A DNA stretch of 13,912 bases from an uncultured Paludibacter sp. Lineage in GTDB: Bacteria; Bacteroidota; Bacteroidia; Bacteroidales; Paludibacteraceae. The position numbers and the translations under genes are program-made. The stretch spans positions 1-13,912 of the forward strand of contig CALCBD010000045.1 of the NCBI GenBank assembly GCA_937897985.1, in the 5' to 3' direction. The notes under the pieces are model-generated. The model worked only from the letters and a program-made list of their open reading frames with translations. It ran no database searches and was not told the origin of the DNA. Shown one piece after another: positions 1 through 8,820 of the stretch; position 1 is the first letter of the stretch, and the number at the start of each line of letters is the position of its first letter.

Positions 1-100
1 AAGTAAGAGTATCGCTCTTTTCATCCGGGAACCCAAATAACTTGTCAATTTCAGCCACTCTATCTATAGCCTGCTGCTGAGTTTCAAAATTCTCTTTCAT
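1..100 (-). CDS. 5' end of an unidentified gene, cut by the window edge
   Basis: Only the first 33 codons are present. The reading frame is open from an ATG at 98-100 to the left edge and begins MKENFETQQQAIDRVAEIDK, followed by a short stretch ending near DEKSDTLT. The start lies 1 nt beyond the stop codon of the upstream adhesin gene, so it is almost certainly co-transcribed as the next gene of the virion operon. The visible part is charged and predicted helical, with no motif I recognise. It could be a small chaperone for the adhesin, another structural protein or a lysis gene; nothing here decides. Being real is likely from the open frame and spacing; function is unknown. Confidence 0.6.
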   Translation of the reverse strand, partial: MKENFETQQQAIDRVAEIDKLFGFPDEKSDTLT

Positions 101-101
101 A

Positions 102-1856
102 TTATGCTTTGATTAATCTAATTGAAAATCCCGTAGTTTTATCCCATGGTGAATTATTAAAATTTGAAGATGAATATTCACAACTCCAATATTCACCACC
201 ATTTATGGAATGAAAATATCCTTTATTGTTAATAAGAGAATTGGTTCCAACACTTGATCTGTATCCTCCAGGAATAAAAGTAAATCCAGAACTATTTTTC
301 GCACCAGTATTTGGAGTTGCCCATAATGTCGTGCCAATTATTTTTAATTTTCCACCAGCCTCTGTACTACCACCTAAATAATTTGACAATGTGGTAAAAT
401 CTGTTGATGTAGGAACTCTCCATCCCCATGGTGCGGTTGGATTAGCAGCATTATAATAATCAATGTCCATTTGAAGTAATTTTACTGCAAACCAATTATA
501 GAGTTTACCATAAATAGCTCCGTTTGCAACATCATTATTATAGTGACACCACATTGCTGCAGCTTTCACTGCTGCATAAGTTTTTTGTTCTGTTGTACCA
601 GAAGTTCCAGCATAAACCCAGTCATATAGGTTTTGTGAATCTGACCATCCTACTTCCTGAACTGATAATGAAGTAATATTAGCTGATCCTGTATCACCTA
701 ATCTTAAATACAATCCTGTTGTAGTTTGCCAGTTTATATAATATGTTGTATTAAATGTTCCTGATACTGAAAATCCAACCAAACTACCATTTGTACAAAT
801 TAGCATTGAAGTAGAAACAGTACCAGCTATAACTATTTTATACCATTTTCCAATAGTCATAAGACTATTATAAATTACACCACCTACACCTATAGTTGAA
901 AAATTATTCGAATTTACAATAGTGGCATTACCGGCAATAGTCCATGTATTTGTAAAATTCAAAGAAGGCATTTTTTCAGTATTTGATGCAATTTGAATCT
1001 CAGGAATGTTATTTCCCATTGGTGTTAAAACTGAATCGAAATTTCTAACATCCCATGCCTGTGTTCCAATCAAAACATTAGGAATTTCAGGAAATATAGA
1101 TTTCGACAAAGCTGCTCGATATGCAACCCTTTCAGATGACAATGCTTGTGAACAAATCATGTGGCTATAAATCTGAGCAGAACATCCCGTAACAATATTT
1201 GAAAATGTTACTGATGTATCAGTACCTGCTGAAGTTAGAGCTATCTCAATACCATTAATATAAGCACGCAGATTACCTGTTCCGTCAGCAACAAATGTTA
1301 TCACTGATATTTTTCCAATTATTGGACGAACAGAGTTAGCGGCAAACAAATATGTGCCATTAAGCAAGACTTGTAGTCTGTCACCATTTACTGTTTTAAG
1401 ATAAAAATATCTGTTTGAATTACTACTAAGATAAAATTGACTGTACGTGTAGTATCCTGTGTATTTTAAAACAGTTTCTACCGTCCATTTTTCGTTAGCA
1501 TTAAAAGTTATTGTTGGATGTGAAATTATTCTACTATCCCCATAAACATTCTTTAATGAAATTGGCTCAACAGGTGCAATTTTATCGATATATGGCTGCG
1601 AATTAGCAGTTGTTTGGGCTGAATCATTACTTCCGTCCATTGAATAGCATTTACTCGCATAATTATAAGGCGCGACTGTTCTCGCCTTATATCCTGTAAT
1701 CTCAGGAGCGATGAACAATTTCAGATCGCTACCCAATTCAGCATTATCACGTGCAAGCAGAATCGCTGCCTGCACGTTGTCCGAAGGAGTGCCACCGTCT
1801 GCACGCACTCTATCATTGTGCGGAGCGATAGACCTTCTATATATTTCTCGGCTCAT
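102..1856 (-). CDS. Phage adhesin / tail fibre with LamG-like and FISUMP domains
   Basis: A 584-aa protein, probably a receptor-binding virion surface protein. Residues 1-60 look like an attachment region. Residues 100-250 resemble a LamG/concanavalin-type beta sandwich (FNANEKWTVETVLKY, GNLRAYINGIEI). Residues 261-290 (IGTQAWDVRNF...GNNIPEIQ) and 435-583 (YNNDVANGAIYGKLYNWFAV, GWRVPTSTDFTTL, LGG, AGGKLK, NTGAKNSSGFTFIPGGYR, GFSIRLIK) match the two parts of a FISUMP domain (Fibrobacter succinogenes major paralogous domain, TIGR02145 type), common on Bacteroidota surfaces. About 140 residues with a beta-sandwich look are inserted between the two parts. No signal peptide is present, which fits a virion protein rather than a host surface protein. 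The gene sits 3 nt after the 261-aa gene in the virion operon. Domain calls are from motif recognition; the ligand is unknown. Confidence 0.8.
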   Translation of the reverse strand: MSREIYRRSIAPHNDRVRADGGTPSDNVQAAILLARDNAELGSDLKLFIAPEITGYKARTVAPYNYASKCYSMDGSNDSAQTTANSQPYIDKIAPVEPISLKNVYGDSRIISHPTITFNANEKWTVETVLKYTGYYTYSQFYLSSNSNRYFYLKTVNGDRLQVLLNGTYLFAANSVRPIIGKISVITFVADGTGNLRAYINGIEIALTSAGTDTSVTFSNIVTGCSAQIYSHMICSQALSSERVAYRAALSKSIFPEIPNVLIGTQAWDVRNFDSVLTPMGNNIPEIQIASNTEKMPSLNFTNTWTIAGNATIVNSNNFSTIGVGGVIYNSLMTIGKWYKIVIAGTVSTSMLICTNGSLVGFSVSGTFNTTYYINWQTTTGLYLRLGDTGSANITSLSVQEVGWSDSQNLYDWVYAGTSGTTEQKTYAAVKAAAMWCHYNNDVANGAIYGKLYNWFAVKLLQMDIDYYNAANPTAPWGWRVPTSTDFTTLSNYLGGSTEAGGKLKIIGTTLWATPNTGAKNSSGFTFIPGGYRSSVGTNSLINNKGYFHSINGGEYWSCEYSSSNFNNSPWDKTTGFSIRLIKA

Positions 1857-1859
1857 TGA

Positions 1860-2645
1860 TTAATTATTAGAAATTTCGCAATCAATAGTAACGGTAAATT
1901 TTGTACTGTTTGCCGAAGCAGTGAAGCCAGTGACAGTTTCTATAATGAAATAAATGTTTCTCGCAACAGGATTACACATAGCAATGTTGTAATCGTTCAT
2001 ACCAACAGTTCCAAGATTTCCTGTACCCATCACAACAGGAATTGCTCCGACTCTCTTTGTAGCGTTTGCATAAGCAACAGCAAATGCAGCATTGTCTGCA
2101 ATGAAAGTTGGTGCATCTTTATACAGATGAACATTGAACTTTGTCCCTGCAACAGCTGTATCATCGGTTTGTATTCTCACTCGAACAATCTTTACTCCGG
2201 TTTCGATCGCTTTTGCAACATTTGCAAATGGAATAAATGCAGCCGTAGTATCAGCAACAACATCACCGGCCGTGTAAGGAGTTTGGTTTGCTGGACGGAT
2301 AATTTCAACGGAGAATGATTTTAATGTCGAACCACCTGAATTATTAATAGAGTTATTCAGTATGTCGAGTTTAGCAAGCACCGAAGTATCTGTTGTATTT
2401 TTGAAAAAATCTGAGGTGGCTGTAATAAATTCTGACAAACTTGCGTATTTATCACCATCGGCATTTTTTGCAATGTCGGTAATTTTTCCATCGTCAATTT
2501 TCACATCACCTTCATATATCCAAATATATGAACGTTTTTTGTCAGACACTAAACGACATTTAGATGCTACCGGAAATATTATCTGATCGTTGTCAGTAAT
2601 TAACTCCCATTTGCCTGTTACTAAACTTTTATAAAATGATTTCAT
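1860..2645 (-). CDS. Virion structural protein, fibre or decoration type
   Basis: A 261-aa protein between two fibre genes in the minus-strand virion operon. Residues 1-100 contain a charged N-terminal region with NADGDKYASLSEFITATSDF (about 61-80), which may anchor it to the virion. A linker (NNSGGS) at about 101-106 leads into a beta-rich domain at about 110-258. That domain has the pattern Y-T-A-G-D-V-V, then VKIVRVRIQTDD, NVHLYKDAPT and DNAAFA, which I associate with minor head or fibre proteins of many tailed phages. There is no signal peptide or membrane segment. The start is 6 nt from the stop of the giant fibre gene. The exact role (head fibre, capsid decoration or short tail fibre) cannot be decided from sequence alone. 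Confidence 0.6.
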   Translation of the reverse strand: MKSFYKSLVTGKWELITDNDQIIFPVASKCRLVSDKKRSYIWIYEGDVKIDDGKITDIAKNADGDKYASLSEFITATSDFFKNTTDTSVLAKLDILNNSINNSGGSTLKSFSVEIIRPANQTPYTAGDVVADTTAAFIPFANVAKAIETGVKIVRVRIQTDDTAVAGTKFNVHLYKDAPTFIADNAAFAVAYANATKRVGAIPVVMGTGNLGTVGMNDYNIAMCNPVARNIYFIIETVTGFTASANSTKFTVTIDCEISNN

Positions 2646-2651
2646 GGTGAT

Positions 2652-5600
2652 TTATTTTGTGAAAATTAATAATTCGTAGTCTGTTGGTAATATTGTCATA
2701 CCATATACATTGACTTCATCGAGCCAATACTCATAACCTGATTTTTCGTCGTTTAAAGAGTTTACATATTCGTATTTTACAACAAATTCAATGTCTTCAA
2801 CAAGTCCTCCATCTACTCTCATCACATCTTTTAATTTTATTGTTCCTGCATTGTTAAGTGGAACATCGATTGATTTGATAATAGATGAATCTGATTTATC
2901 AATCAGACAAACTTTTATGTCGGATATAGATGATTTATATTTATGATCCAATTCATCGTGTTGAATTTCTACAACGTTATTTCGGTTGTAGTCTGTTACC
3001 TGATATTTATCTTCAATAACAATTCGCGTTGGAATTATCCACCCTTGTGGATTAAGAGATAACAGCACACTGTCCGGATCAGGGAATGAATTTATTACCC
3101 ACGTGTCATTGTGATAGAATACAATCGATGCGGTATCTCCTGTTTCATTCTTGTATTTCCATATTATATCATTTCCGATTTCTTCTTTGATGCTATAAAA
3201 TGGCTCAATAAGTACACCTAACTGAGGTATTTTATTTGTATCAAAAAGGTCACAATTAAATGCCGCAGCTACTTCTTTTGCTCTTGAATAAGAGTCTTTT
3301 TCAATTGCATCCAAATTAACCCATACTGAAGCATAATTTTTAGAGCTGTCAAATAAATCTACATCTGAATGGTCATTTTTCAAGATACCAATACAGGTAA
3401 ATCCGTCCACGATTTGACCAACCTGAGGAATTACATTGAGTTTATTTTTTGGAGTTTCGTCTTTTACGAATTTTAATTCTGAATTGATTCCTTCTACAGT
3501 GGATGATAGTTTTTGTATTTCTACCAGTTGAACTGGATCGGAACTTCCACTTCCACTTCCTGAAATAATTTGTGCTGAAGGATTATAGAGATAATCCCTC
3601 ATCCAACCTCCATCTGATTCATTCCAGATAAATCGTTTTCCGGCTGATATTGCCTGCTGTCCGTCATACGGATATAATGGAAGTCCTGTAACCGGGTCAA
3701 TGGTATCATCGTGAGTTGTGTCAATTCTTAAAACCGAACTGCAATAATTGAAACTTCCGTTCGGGTCGAACATTACTACTCTTAAATACCATGTACCGGT
3801 AGAAGGCAGCGTTAAATCATTATTTTGTTCCGCAACGTTATTGAGCTGTACAATCTTGTCGGCCGAGCTATCATAATAGTTTGTTGAAGGTTCTGAACCT
3901 TTTTTGGCAAACAATTGAAGTGTTGCACCGGTTAATACATTTTCAACCGTAGTTGTTACCGTAACATTTCCTTCCGTTTTTGTTTTCAGCGAAAGTTTAA
4001 TGTTCGGCAATGTTCTTTCTTCCGGAGTTACACTTTCAAGAGTTGTAAATGTTTCTTCCCCTACTACATCAGGAAGTGTATTATCAACCAAATACTGAGT
4101 TTTTACTGTGAAACGTAGTTTGTATTCAGTTTCAGGTAAAAGTCCGTTTATTGTACCATTGTCAATTGCACTGGTGGTAAAACTCCAATCATGTATAATT
4201 GAATTGTCGCTTATTTTAATCAGTTTAACACTACCTGATACAAGTTCAGAGTTACCAAGCGAAGAGATCAGTGTGTTGAAATAAACTGAACTTGCTGTAA
4301 TGTTTGATAATTTCACATCAAGCACCGGTACACTTTGTGTTACTACATCGTCAACTGTAAACGATTTTATTTCACTTTGCGAAATTCCTGAACTATTTGA
4401 AGAATATCCGCAATAGTAATAATTGCCGGCAATTAAATCAGCTTTATTCAGAGTTGTTTCAAAATCACCTGCTCCGGCTGTAACCGATACGGCATTGGCC
4501 GGAATACTTGTTGCTGACAACGCACTTTTAATTCTCGACAACGCAATGAAGTTTTGAGTAGTTGCGCCACCGTCACTCGTTACTTTTATTTTTAGTTTTA
4601 CAGTAGTTAAAGTGCTTTCAAAACCAACGGTAGAAACAACCGGTTTTACTATGTTTTTAAGAGTAGTGAATGATATTTGTTTGCTATAGTATGTTCCTGT
4701 ACCGTCTATATAATAAGCTCTTGCAAAATAGGTAGTATTTGAAGATAAATCTGATAAAGTAATATTTTTTGTCCCTAATGTTGCATCTACGGTAATCTTA
4801 CTATCAGATGTTGTTGGTCTTTGATTTTTTGAAAAACATATACCTGTTTCAGAAGTAAATACGGAATTAAAAGCATTAATATCAAAAAATACTTTTGCGG
4901 AATCTTTAGTGATTGTTTGTGCCGCAACCTCATAGAGCGTAAACACTTCGTCAGGTGTTTTAAAATCGTTTGTCTGAATTTCAACTTGTGTATTGTTGTA
5001 TGAAGTTCCTTTGCTGTTTGTCACAAAAGCTCTGAAATAGTATTTTGTTTCAGGCTCCAGTTCTGTAATAGTTACATATCTGTAGGCAAATTCTCCTATT
5101 GGGTGTGGCTCATAAATTTTGCTGTCCGATATTGTAGGATTTGGATTTTTACCGTAACAAATACCTACATTAGAATCTTCAATTTTTTCGTTACCATTAC
5201 TTGTCAGCTTGTATGCAAGTGTTACAGTAGTACTGTTTTTCGACAATGGGGTGTCAAGTACAACAGTTGCAAGGGTTACGGCTCCTGTACTTGTTGTAAA
5301 CACATTGTTTTTTGCAGATCCTGCCGGTATATAATTTCCTGCCTGTAACGGATTGCAGTAAAATACTTCCTGATTTGATTGTCCTTTATTGCGGATTGCA
5401 TAAGGCAGGAATGTATATTGTCTACCAGGCAAACAACCTGTCATTGTAACAACATTGTTCAATTCATGTCCGGTAATTACCACTGTTTTGTCAGCAATTG
5501 TCGGTGTTGTTAATCCTTCTCTGTAGCATACACCCCATTCTATATTCCCGTCACCACGTTGAATAAAGATTGGGTAAAAACTAACTGAATTTGGTGTAAT

Positions 5601-6770
5601 TGCAAATGGTTTATAAGCAATACCGATTTGAGGGTTTGTTACTACGTCTGTAGTGGCAAAAATTCCCTGACTTGAATACCTTGTGTATAATTGGTTCGGG
5701 TTTTCTCCTTTGGTTGCATCTCCCCATACTTCTTCCCAAATTCTAAGATAATAGTTAGTATTAGGTTGAAGCCCCGTAGCCCATTGATCTGAATTAAATA
5801 GATTTGGATAAAATGCAGGTGAATAATATTTTGCTACACCTGTATCTGTTCCTGACATTTCAATAATGCTTAAAAGTCTGTCAAATACTATTTCACTATC
5901 ACGTGTTGGATTTGGACTTGTTGATACACAATATCCGTAATTTCTTATTTTTGTACCCATCCATGGTACTCTGAATTCACCAACATTAAATGTGGTAGAT
6001 GTTTGTCCAAGATATAAGATTGTATTACCAACTTCATTATAAGCACCAGCAGCATCATATTTCTGATTAGGATGACGATAGAATGGGTCAATACTTCTTT
6101 TTGGTTTGTAGTTATAACCGTACCATGGTAAATTTTCTACAATACTCCATTCCTGTCGGAGTTGGGAAAATCCATTATCCATTATCCATGGAAGTTGTGG
6201 TGAGTTATAACCATACCATGGCAAGTCTCCAAAATACTTGTCCCATTTTTCGCAGTCGGTTGATGGATAGTCCGGGTCATGATGTGGGAAATAATCAGTT
6301 TGTACTGCTCTGTCATAATGACATTTATAAACCTGTCCTTTCACAGTTCCGTCGTCATTTAACAGAACATACTCATTTGAATAAGTCCCGCGTGTGGCAT
6401 CTTTAATTCCACCTTCTGTTTTTACAATTAAATTTATATAATACGTAAAATCAGCTAAACCTGTTTTTGTTGGATTAAATAGCTTTACTTCATATATATA
6501 AACTTCATAACCACTATCAATTGTTTTGCTCCATTTCCCAGTTAGTAAACCAACTATCTGATTTTTATATGGATAAAATGCTATACCAACCTCTTCCAAT
6601 CTTCGTTCAGAATAAATGTTGGTAGGGTCTTTTAAAAACTGCAATCGGTTACCTATAAAACCAATTTCTTTTACTTTATCCATGTGAGCTGTTACTTGAA
6701 GTATCTTACCTTCCAAATTACTATCGTAATAAGAGTAAGTTTGTCTTCCTGTTCCTGATTCTGCCGGCAT
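2652..6770 (-). CDS. Giant tail fibre / host-contact protein with FN3-like repeats
   Basis: At 1372 aa this is the largest gene. After an N-terminal region (1-250) with no recognised fold, several fibronectin-III-like units follow. Two are clear, at about 500-602 and 608-703, each with a G-I-C-[YF] strand, a DSKI turn, an L-x-P/S-x-T-x-Y-[FY]-x-R-A motif and a closing F/Q-x-T strand. Others are weaker, near 250-375, 376-495 and 810-912 (LLPETEYKLRFTV, EETFTTLE). A short Gly/Ser linker at 1070-1077 (SGSGSGSS) separates a C-terminal region of about 300 aa. There is no signal peptide. Its place after the adaptor and a small fibre gene argues for a tail or baseplate fibre. FN3-like units are typical of phage fibres and Bacteroidota adhesins. 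A tape-measure role is unlikely, since the protein is beta-rich and not helical. Confidence 0.75.
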   Translation of the reverse strand: MPAESGTGRQTYSYYDSNLEGKILQVTAHMDKVKEIGFIGNRLQFLKDPTNIYSERRLEEVGIAFYPYKNQIVGLLTGKWSKTIDSGYEVYIYEVKLFNPTKTGLADFTYYINLIVKTEGGIKDATRGTYSNEYVLLNDDGTVKGQVYKCHYDRAVQTDYFPHHDPDYPSTDCEKWDKYFGDLPWYGYNSPQLPWIMDNGFSQLRQEWSIVENLPWYGYNYKPKRSIDPFYRHPNQKYDAAGAYNEVGNTILYLGQTSTTFNVGEFRVPWMGTKIRNYGYCVSTSPNPTRDSEIVFDRLLSIIEMSGTDTGVAKYYSPAFYPNLFNSDQWATGLQPNTNYYLRIWEEVWGDATKGENPNQLYTRYSSQGIFATTDVVTNPQIGIAYKPFAITPNSVSFYPIFIQRGDGNIEWGVCYREGLTTPTIADKTVVITGHELNNVVTMTGCLPGRQYTFLPYAIRNKGQSNQEVFYCNPLQAGNYIPAGSAKNNVFTTSTGAVTLATVVLDTPLSKNSTTVTLAYKLTSNGNEKIEDSNVGICYGKNPNPTISDSKIYEPHPIGEFAYRYVTITELEPETKYYFRAFVTNSKGTSYNNTQVEIQTNDFKTPDEVFTLYEVAAQTITKDSAKVFFDINAFNSVFTSETGICFSKNQRPTTSDSKITVDATLGTKNITLSDLSSNTTYFARAYYIDGTGTYYSKQISFTTLKNIVKPVVSTVGFESTLTTVKLKIKVTSDGGATTQNFIALSRIKSALSATSIPANAVSVTAGAGDFETTLNKADLIAGNYYYCGYSSNSSGISQSEIKSFTVDDVVTQSVPVLDVKLSNITASSVYFNTLISSLGNSELVSGSVKLIKISDNSIIHDWSFTTSAIDNGTINGLLPETEYKLRFTVKTQYLVDNTLPDVVGEETFTTLESVTPEERTLPNIKLSLKTKTEGNVTVTTTVENVLTGATLQLFAKKGSEPSTNYYDSSADKIVQLNNVAEQNNDLTLPSTGTWYLRVVMFDPNGSFNYCSSVLRIDTTHDDTIDPVTGLPLYPYDGQQAISAGKRFIWNESDGGWMRDYLYNPSAQIISGSGSGSSDPVQLVEIQKLSSTVEGINSELKFVKDETPKNKLNVIPQVGQIVDGFTCIGILKNDHSDVDLFDSSKNYASVWVNLDAIEKDSYSRAKEVAAAFNCDLFDTNKIPQLGVLIEPFYSIKEEIGNDIIWKYKNETGDTASIVFYHNDTWVINSFPDPDSVLLSLNPQGWIIPTRIVIEDKYQVTDYNRNNVVEIQHDELDHKYKSSISDIKVCLIDKSDSSIIKSIDVPLNNAGTIKLKDVMRVDGGLVEDIEFVVKYEYVNSLNDEKSGYEYWLDEVNVYGMTILPTDYELLIFTK
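6111..6224 (-). repeat. Two 21-bp near-identical repeats encoding LPWYGYN in the giant fibre
   Basis: Copies at 6111-6131 and 6204-6224 differ at only two positions and encode LPWYGYN at residues 214-220 and 183-189. A third partial motif, LPWIMDNG, starts at residue 193. The repeat lies within an aromatic-rich stretch ahead of the FN3-like units. It looks like a short internal duplication of a coding motif rather than a mobile element. Confidence 0.7.
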
Positions 6771-6774
6771 AATA

Positions 6775-7437
6775 TTATAGTTCTATGTAAGTTGAGTTAT
6801 TGATTAATGTATATTTTGTCAGTGAAGTCCACGACATAAATGTTGGTTCCTGAGCTGATTTAATGGACCAGTCAGGATAAGTTTGAGGGTCAGATATTGT
6901 AATTCTTCGAACGTAAATATCGCCGGAGTCAATATAAACCTGTAAAACGGATAGTTTTACATCGTCAATCACTTTATTAGTGATGAAAAGCAGTCCTGAT
7001 TTGGTTTGTGATGCAACATTGTATTGACCGTCTGCAAGGTTTGTTACGTTAAAATCTTCCCATGCGCCAAAATCAAGCACCGGAATTTCTGTTGTTCCGC
7101 CAGAAGAAGAAGGAAGTTTTCCAACTTTTACTTTGACAGTTTTATTTTGTTCCGGAAGGTATGCGAGTATGTAATCAGTGGATTTCAATAAAGCTATACT
7201 TTCTTCATATCCTTCAATATCAATTGATGTAAGTCCGGTATCAACCCATTTTTTATCTTCAATCGACCAAACTGCAAATCTGTTTGTGTCTGCACAAAGT
7301 GCAAACCAACCAAATTCACCACCATCACGATACCGTGCGTACAGGTCATTAATTGTCGATACAGGGTCTTTTAAATAGCGAAGTACTCCTACGTCAGGTA
7401 ATTCGTATTGAGTATTATTTATATTAATGAATGCCAT
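6775..7437 (-). CDS. Small tail-fibre-like virion protein
   Basis: A 220-aa protein. The N-terminal part (15-70) contains GVLRYLKDPVSTINDLYARY and EFGWFALCADTNRFAVWS followed by DKKWVDTG, a compact aromatic-rich module. A Ser/Gly linker at 110-114 leads to a C-terminal beta domain (about 119-195). There N-x-A-D-G-Q-Y-N-V, SGLLFI, VLQVYIDSGDIYVRRI and a final DW resemble the repeated beta module seen near the ends of many phage tail fibres (G-x-Y-x-V ... hQh ... G-x-h-Y-x-R ... W). It lies 7 nt after the adaptor gene and 4 nt before the giant fibre gene, so it may join the giant fibre to the virion. The assignment rests on pattern and context only. Confidence 0.55.
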   Translation of the reverse strand: MAFININNTQYELPDVGVLRYLKDPVSTINDLYARYRDGGEFGWFALCADTNRFAVWSIEDKKWVDTGLTSIDIEGYEESIALLKSTDYILAYLPEQNKTVKVKVGKLPSSSGGTTEIPVLDFGAWEDFNVTNLADGQYNVASQTKSGLLFITNKVIDDVKLSVLQVYIDSGDIYVRRITISDPQTYPDWSIKSAQEPTFMSWTSLTKYTLINNSTYIEL

Positions 7438-7444
7438 TTTAATT

Positions 7445-8146
7445 TTACTGTTTAGTGGTTATTATATTTCCTTTTACGCTTTGAAGTCCGGGAAACATTT
7501 CAACTGCTCTTTGATCAAGTGCTTTTGCTATGTCATATTTTTCTAACACTGTGAAAACCGTTGATGCGGTTATATAGGCAAGCGGCTCTAATATCTGGTC
7601 GTTAAGTTTTAAGTCTTCATCTGCTCCTAAAGTTGAAAGTGGTTTTACAGTAGGAACATAAATTGCTTCGGTTATAGTCTGAGGAAATCCTTTTTTAACA
7701 GAATAGTAATTCAGAATATTTTTTATTCCGGTTTCTGTTTCTTTTATTGAAATGGTACATACCGGCCTTATTTCGCTGCCACGTGTATATTCATTTGATT
7801 GAATTGAAGAAGTTCGTTCATTCTCTAGCGATGCTTCATGTACTGATTTTTTCCACGATGATAATCTGAATGAAGAAAGCAGATAAAAATCTTCAGGTAG
7901 GATTACATATCCGGTTCCGTTAGGAATATCTTTTATTTGGTTTTGTGCTATGAATGATTCGTTAGCAAACCACATTCTGGGCATTACTTTGATACATCTT
8001 CTCCAAGCATCTGGGTAAGCACCTTCAATAGACCTGTCAATCTGAGCATTGTCGGCACCATAATAACTCATATTTTGAGTATCCGTCATTCCTGCTTCAT
8101 TCATTATTAGCAGTACTCTGTTAATAAATTCAGATTTTTTTACCAT
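7445..8146 (-). CDS. Putative head-tail adaptor (connector) protein
   Basis: A 233-aa mixed helical protein. The N-terminal helix (KKSEFINRVLLIMNEAG) is followed by a helix-rich segment with DAWRRCIKVMPRMWF at about 46-60. The sheet region around 80-95 (GYVILPEDFYLLSSF) and the C-terminal helix set (DEDLKLNDQILEPLAYITAS through ALDQRAVEMFP) complete it. The P-E-D-F-h-x-h motif and the final pattern of small polar helix, L-x-P-L-A-Y-I-T-A and A-x-x-x-h-P resemble adaptor proteins of the T7 gp11 type and related ring proteins of short-tailed phages. Position soon after the capsid gene and right before the fibres supports this. A hairpin lies just upstream. The adaptor call is inference from fold-like pattern and gene order; a minor head protein remains possible. 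Confidence 0.5.
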   Translation of the reverse strand: MVKKSEFINRVLLIMNEAGMTDTQNMSYYGADNAQIDRSIEGAYPDAWRRCIKVMPRMWFANESFIAQNQIKDIPNGTGYVILPEDFYLLSSFRLSSWKKSVHEASLENERTSSIQSNEYTRGSEIRPVCTISIKETETGIKNILNYYSVKKGFPQTITEAIYVPTVKPLSTLGADEDLKLNDQILEPLAYITASTVFTVLEKYDIAKALDQRAVEMFPGLQSVKGNIITTKQ

Positions 8147-8160
8147 GGCTGTTTTTAAGT

Positions 8161-8203
8161 AAAAAAAGCGAGATTGAATCGTTATCTCTATCTCGCTTTT
8201 TAT
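8161..8203 (-). terminator. Bidirectional-looking intrinsic terminator, 12-bp stem
   Basis: A perfect 12-bp stem pairs 8163-8174 with 8190-8201 around a 15-nt loop. The minus-strand RNA ends the stem in a run of seven U residues, and the plus strand also has a T-rich tail. It sits between the stop of the 191-aa gene (8223) and the start of the adaptor gene (8146). It therefore probably acts as a partial terminator inside the virion operon, lowering transcription of the adaptor and fibre genes. Confidence 0.75.
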
Positions 8204-8222
8204 TTATTTTTGTTCAGTTTTG

Positions 8223-8798
8223 TTATTCTACCTGCAAGTTTGGAAAGCTGATACCTAATTCAACGGCTTTTGCCAACACACCTTCGGCAGTTTTGAGCGA
8301 GTTGTTATTAGCTCCTACTTTCCATGGTTCACCGCGAAGAATCTCTTTTGCTTCAGCAAATGTTTTCACGTCCGGATATGTTTTAATTCCTGAACTTGGT
8401 ATTGTTTCACCATTCTTTTGTTGTAATTCCAATTCCGCAATGCGTTCCAAGAGTTGCTGATTTACACTTTCCTTTTTCTGCAATTCTGATTCTTTTTCGT
8501 TTAAAAGTTTTTGAAGTTCTACCGTAGCATTTTTATTTTCAGCTACTTCATCAATAACTTCTTCTACCGGCTCCTCGTTTGTGTTTTCAGTTTTAGTCAA
8601 CTGAATTACACCATCAAGAAATTGTTTTGATTCTTCGATTGCTTTTTGTTCTTTCGGAATGATCGTTACGTAGTTCAATAAACCTGAACGTTGTTTGCTT
8701 TCAAAAGTAATGACTCGTGATTTGGAACCTACTGTAAAGCGGATCGCTTTCTTAGTTGAGTTCAAATCATTGATTGAATACGTTTTCTTTGTTGCCAT
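8223..8798 (-). CDS. Coiled-coil head-associated protein of unknown function
   Basis: A 191-aa protein directly downstream of the major capsid gene. Residues 1-65 form a small basic and beta-rich region (AIRFTVGSKSRVITFES). Residues 66-90 are acidic. Residues 91-128 are a Glu/Lys/Leu/Gln-rich heptad-like stretch, likely a coiled coil. The tail (140-190) has YPDVKTFAEAKEILR ... AEGVLAKAVELGISFPNL, resembling a small helical repeat. There is no signal peptide. A 12-bp hairpin lies between it and the MCP gene and a terminator lies on its other side, so its dosage may be set separately. Possible roles are head fibre, capsid-vertex or head-completion protein; I do not recognise a named family. Confidence 0.6.
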   Translation of the reverse strand: MATKKTYSINDLNSTKKAIRFTVGSKSRVITFESKQRSGLLNYVTIIPKEQKAIEESKQFLDGVIQLTKTENTNEEPVEEVIDEVAENKNATVELQKLLNEKESELQKKESVNQQLLERIAELELQQKNGETIPSSGIKTYPDVKTFAEAKEILRGEPWKVGANNNSLKTAEGVLAKAVELGISFPNLQVE

Positions 8799-8820
8799 AA
8801 TATTTTATTGGTTGGATGAT

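Noticed and set aside
102..260. Possible diversity-generating retroelement variable region at the 3' end of the LamG/FISUMP adhesin
   Set aside because: The C-type-lectin-like C-terminus is a typical place, but the codons show no clear NNY/AAY-rich diversified pattern, and no template repeat or reverse transcriptase is in the window. It could only be revived by finding them left of the window.
6083..6406. 107-aa open frame on the plus strand inside the giant fibre gene
   Set aside because: It lies wholly within a convincing 1372-aa gene, has no recognisable motif and no promoter or ribosome-site context.
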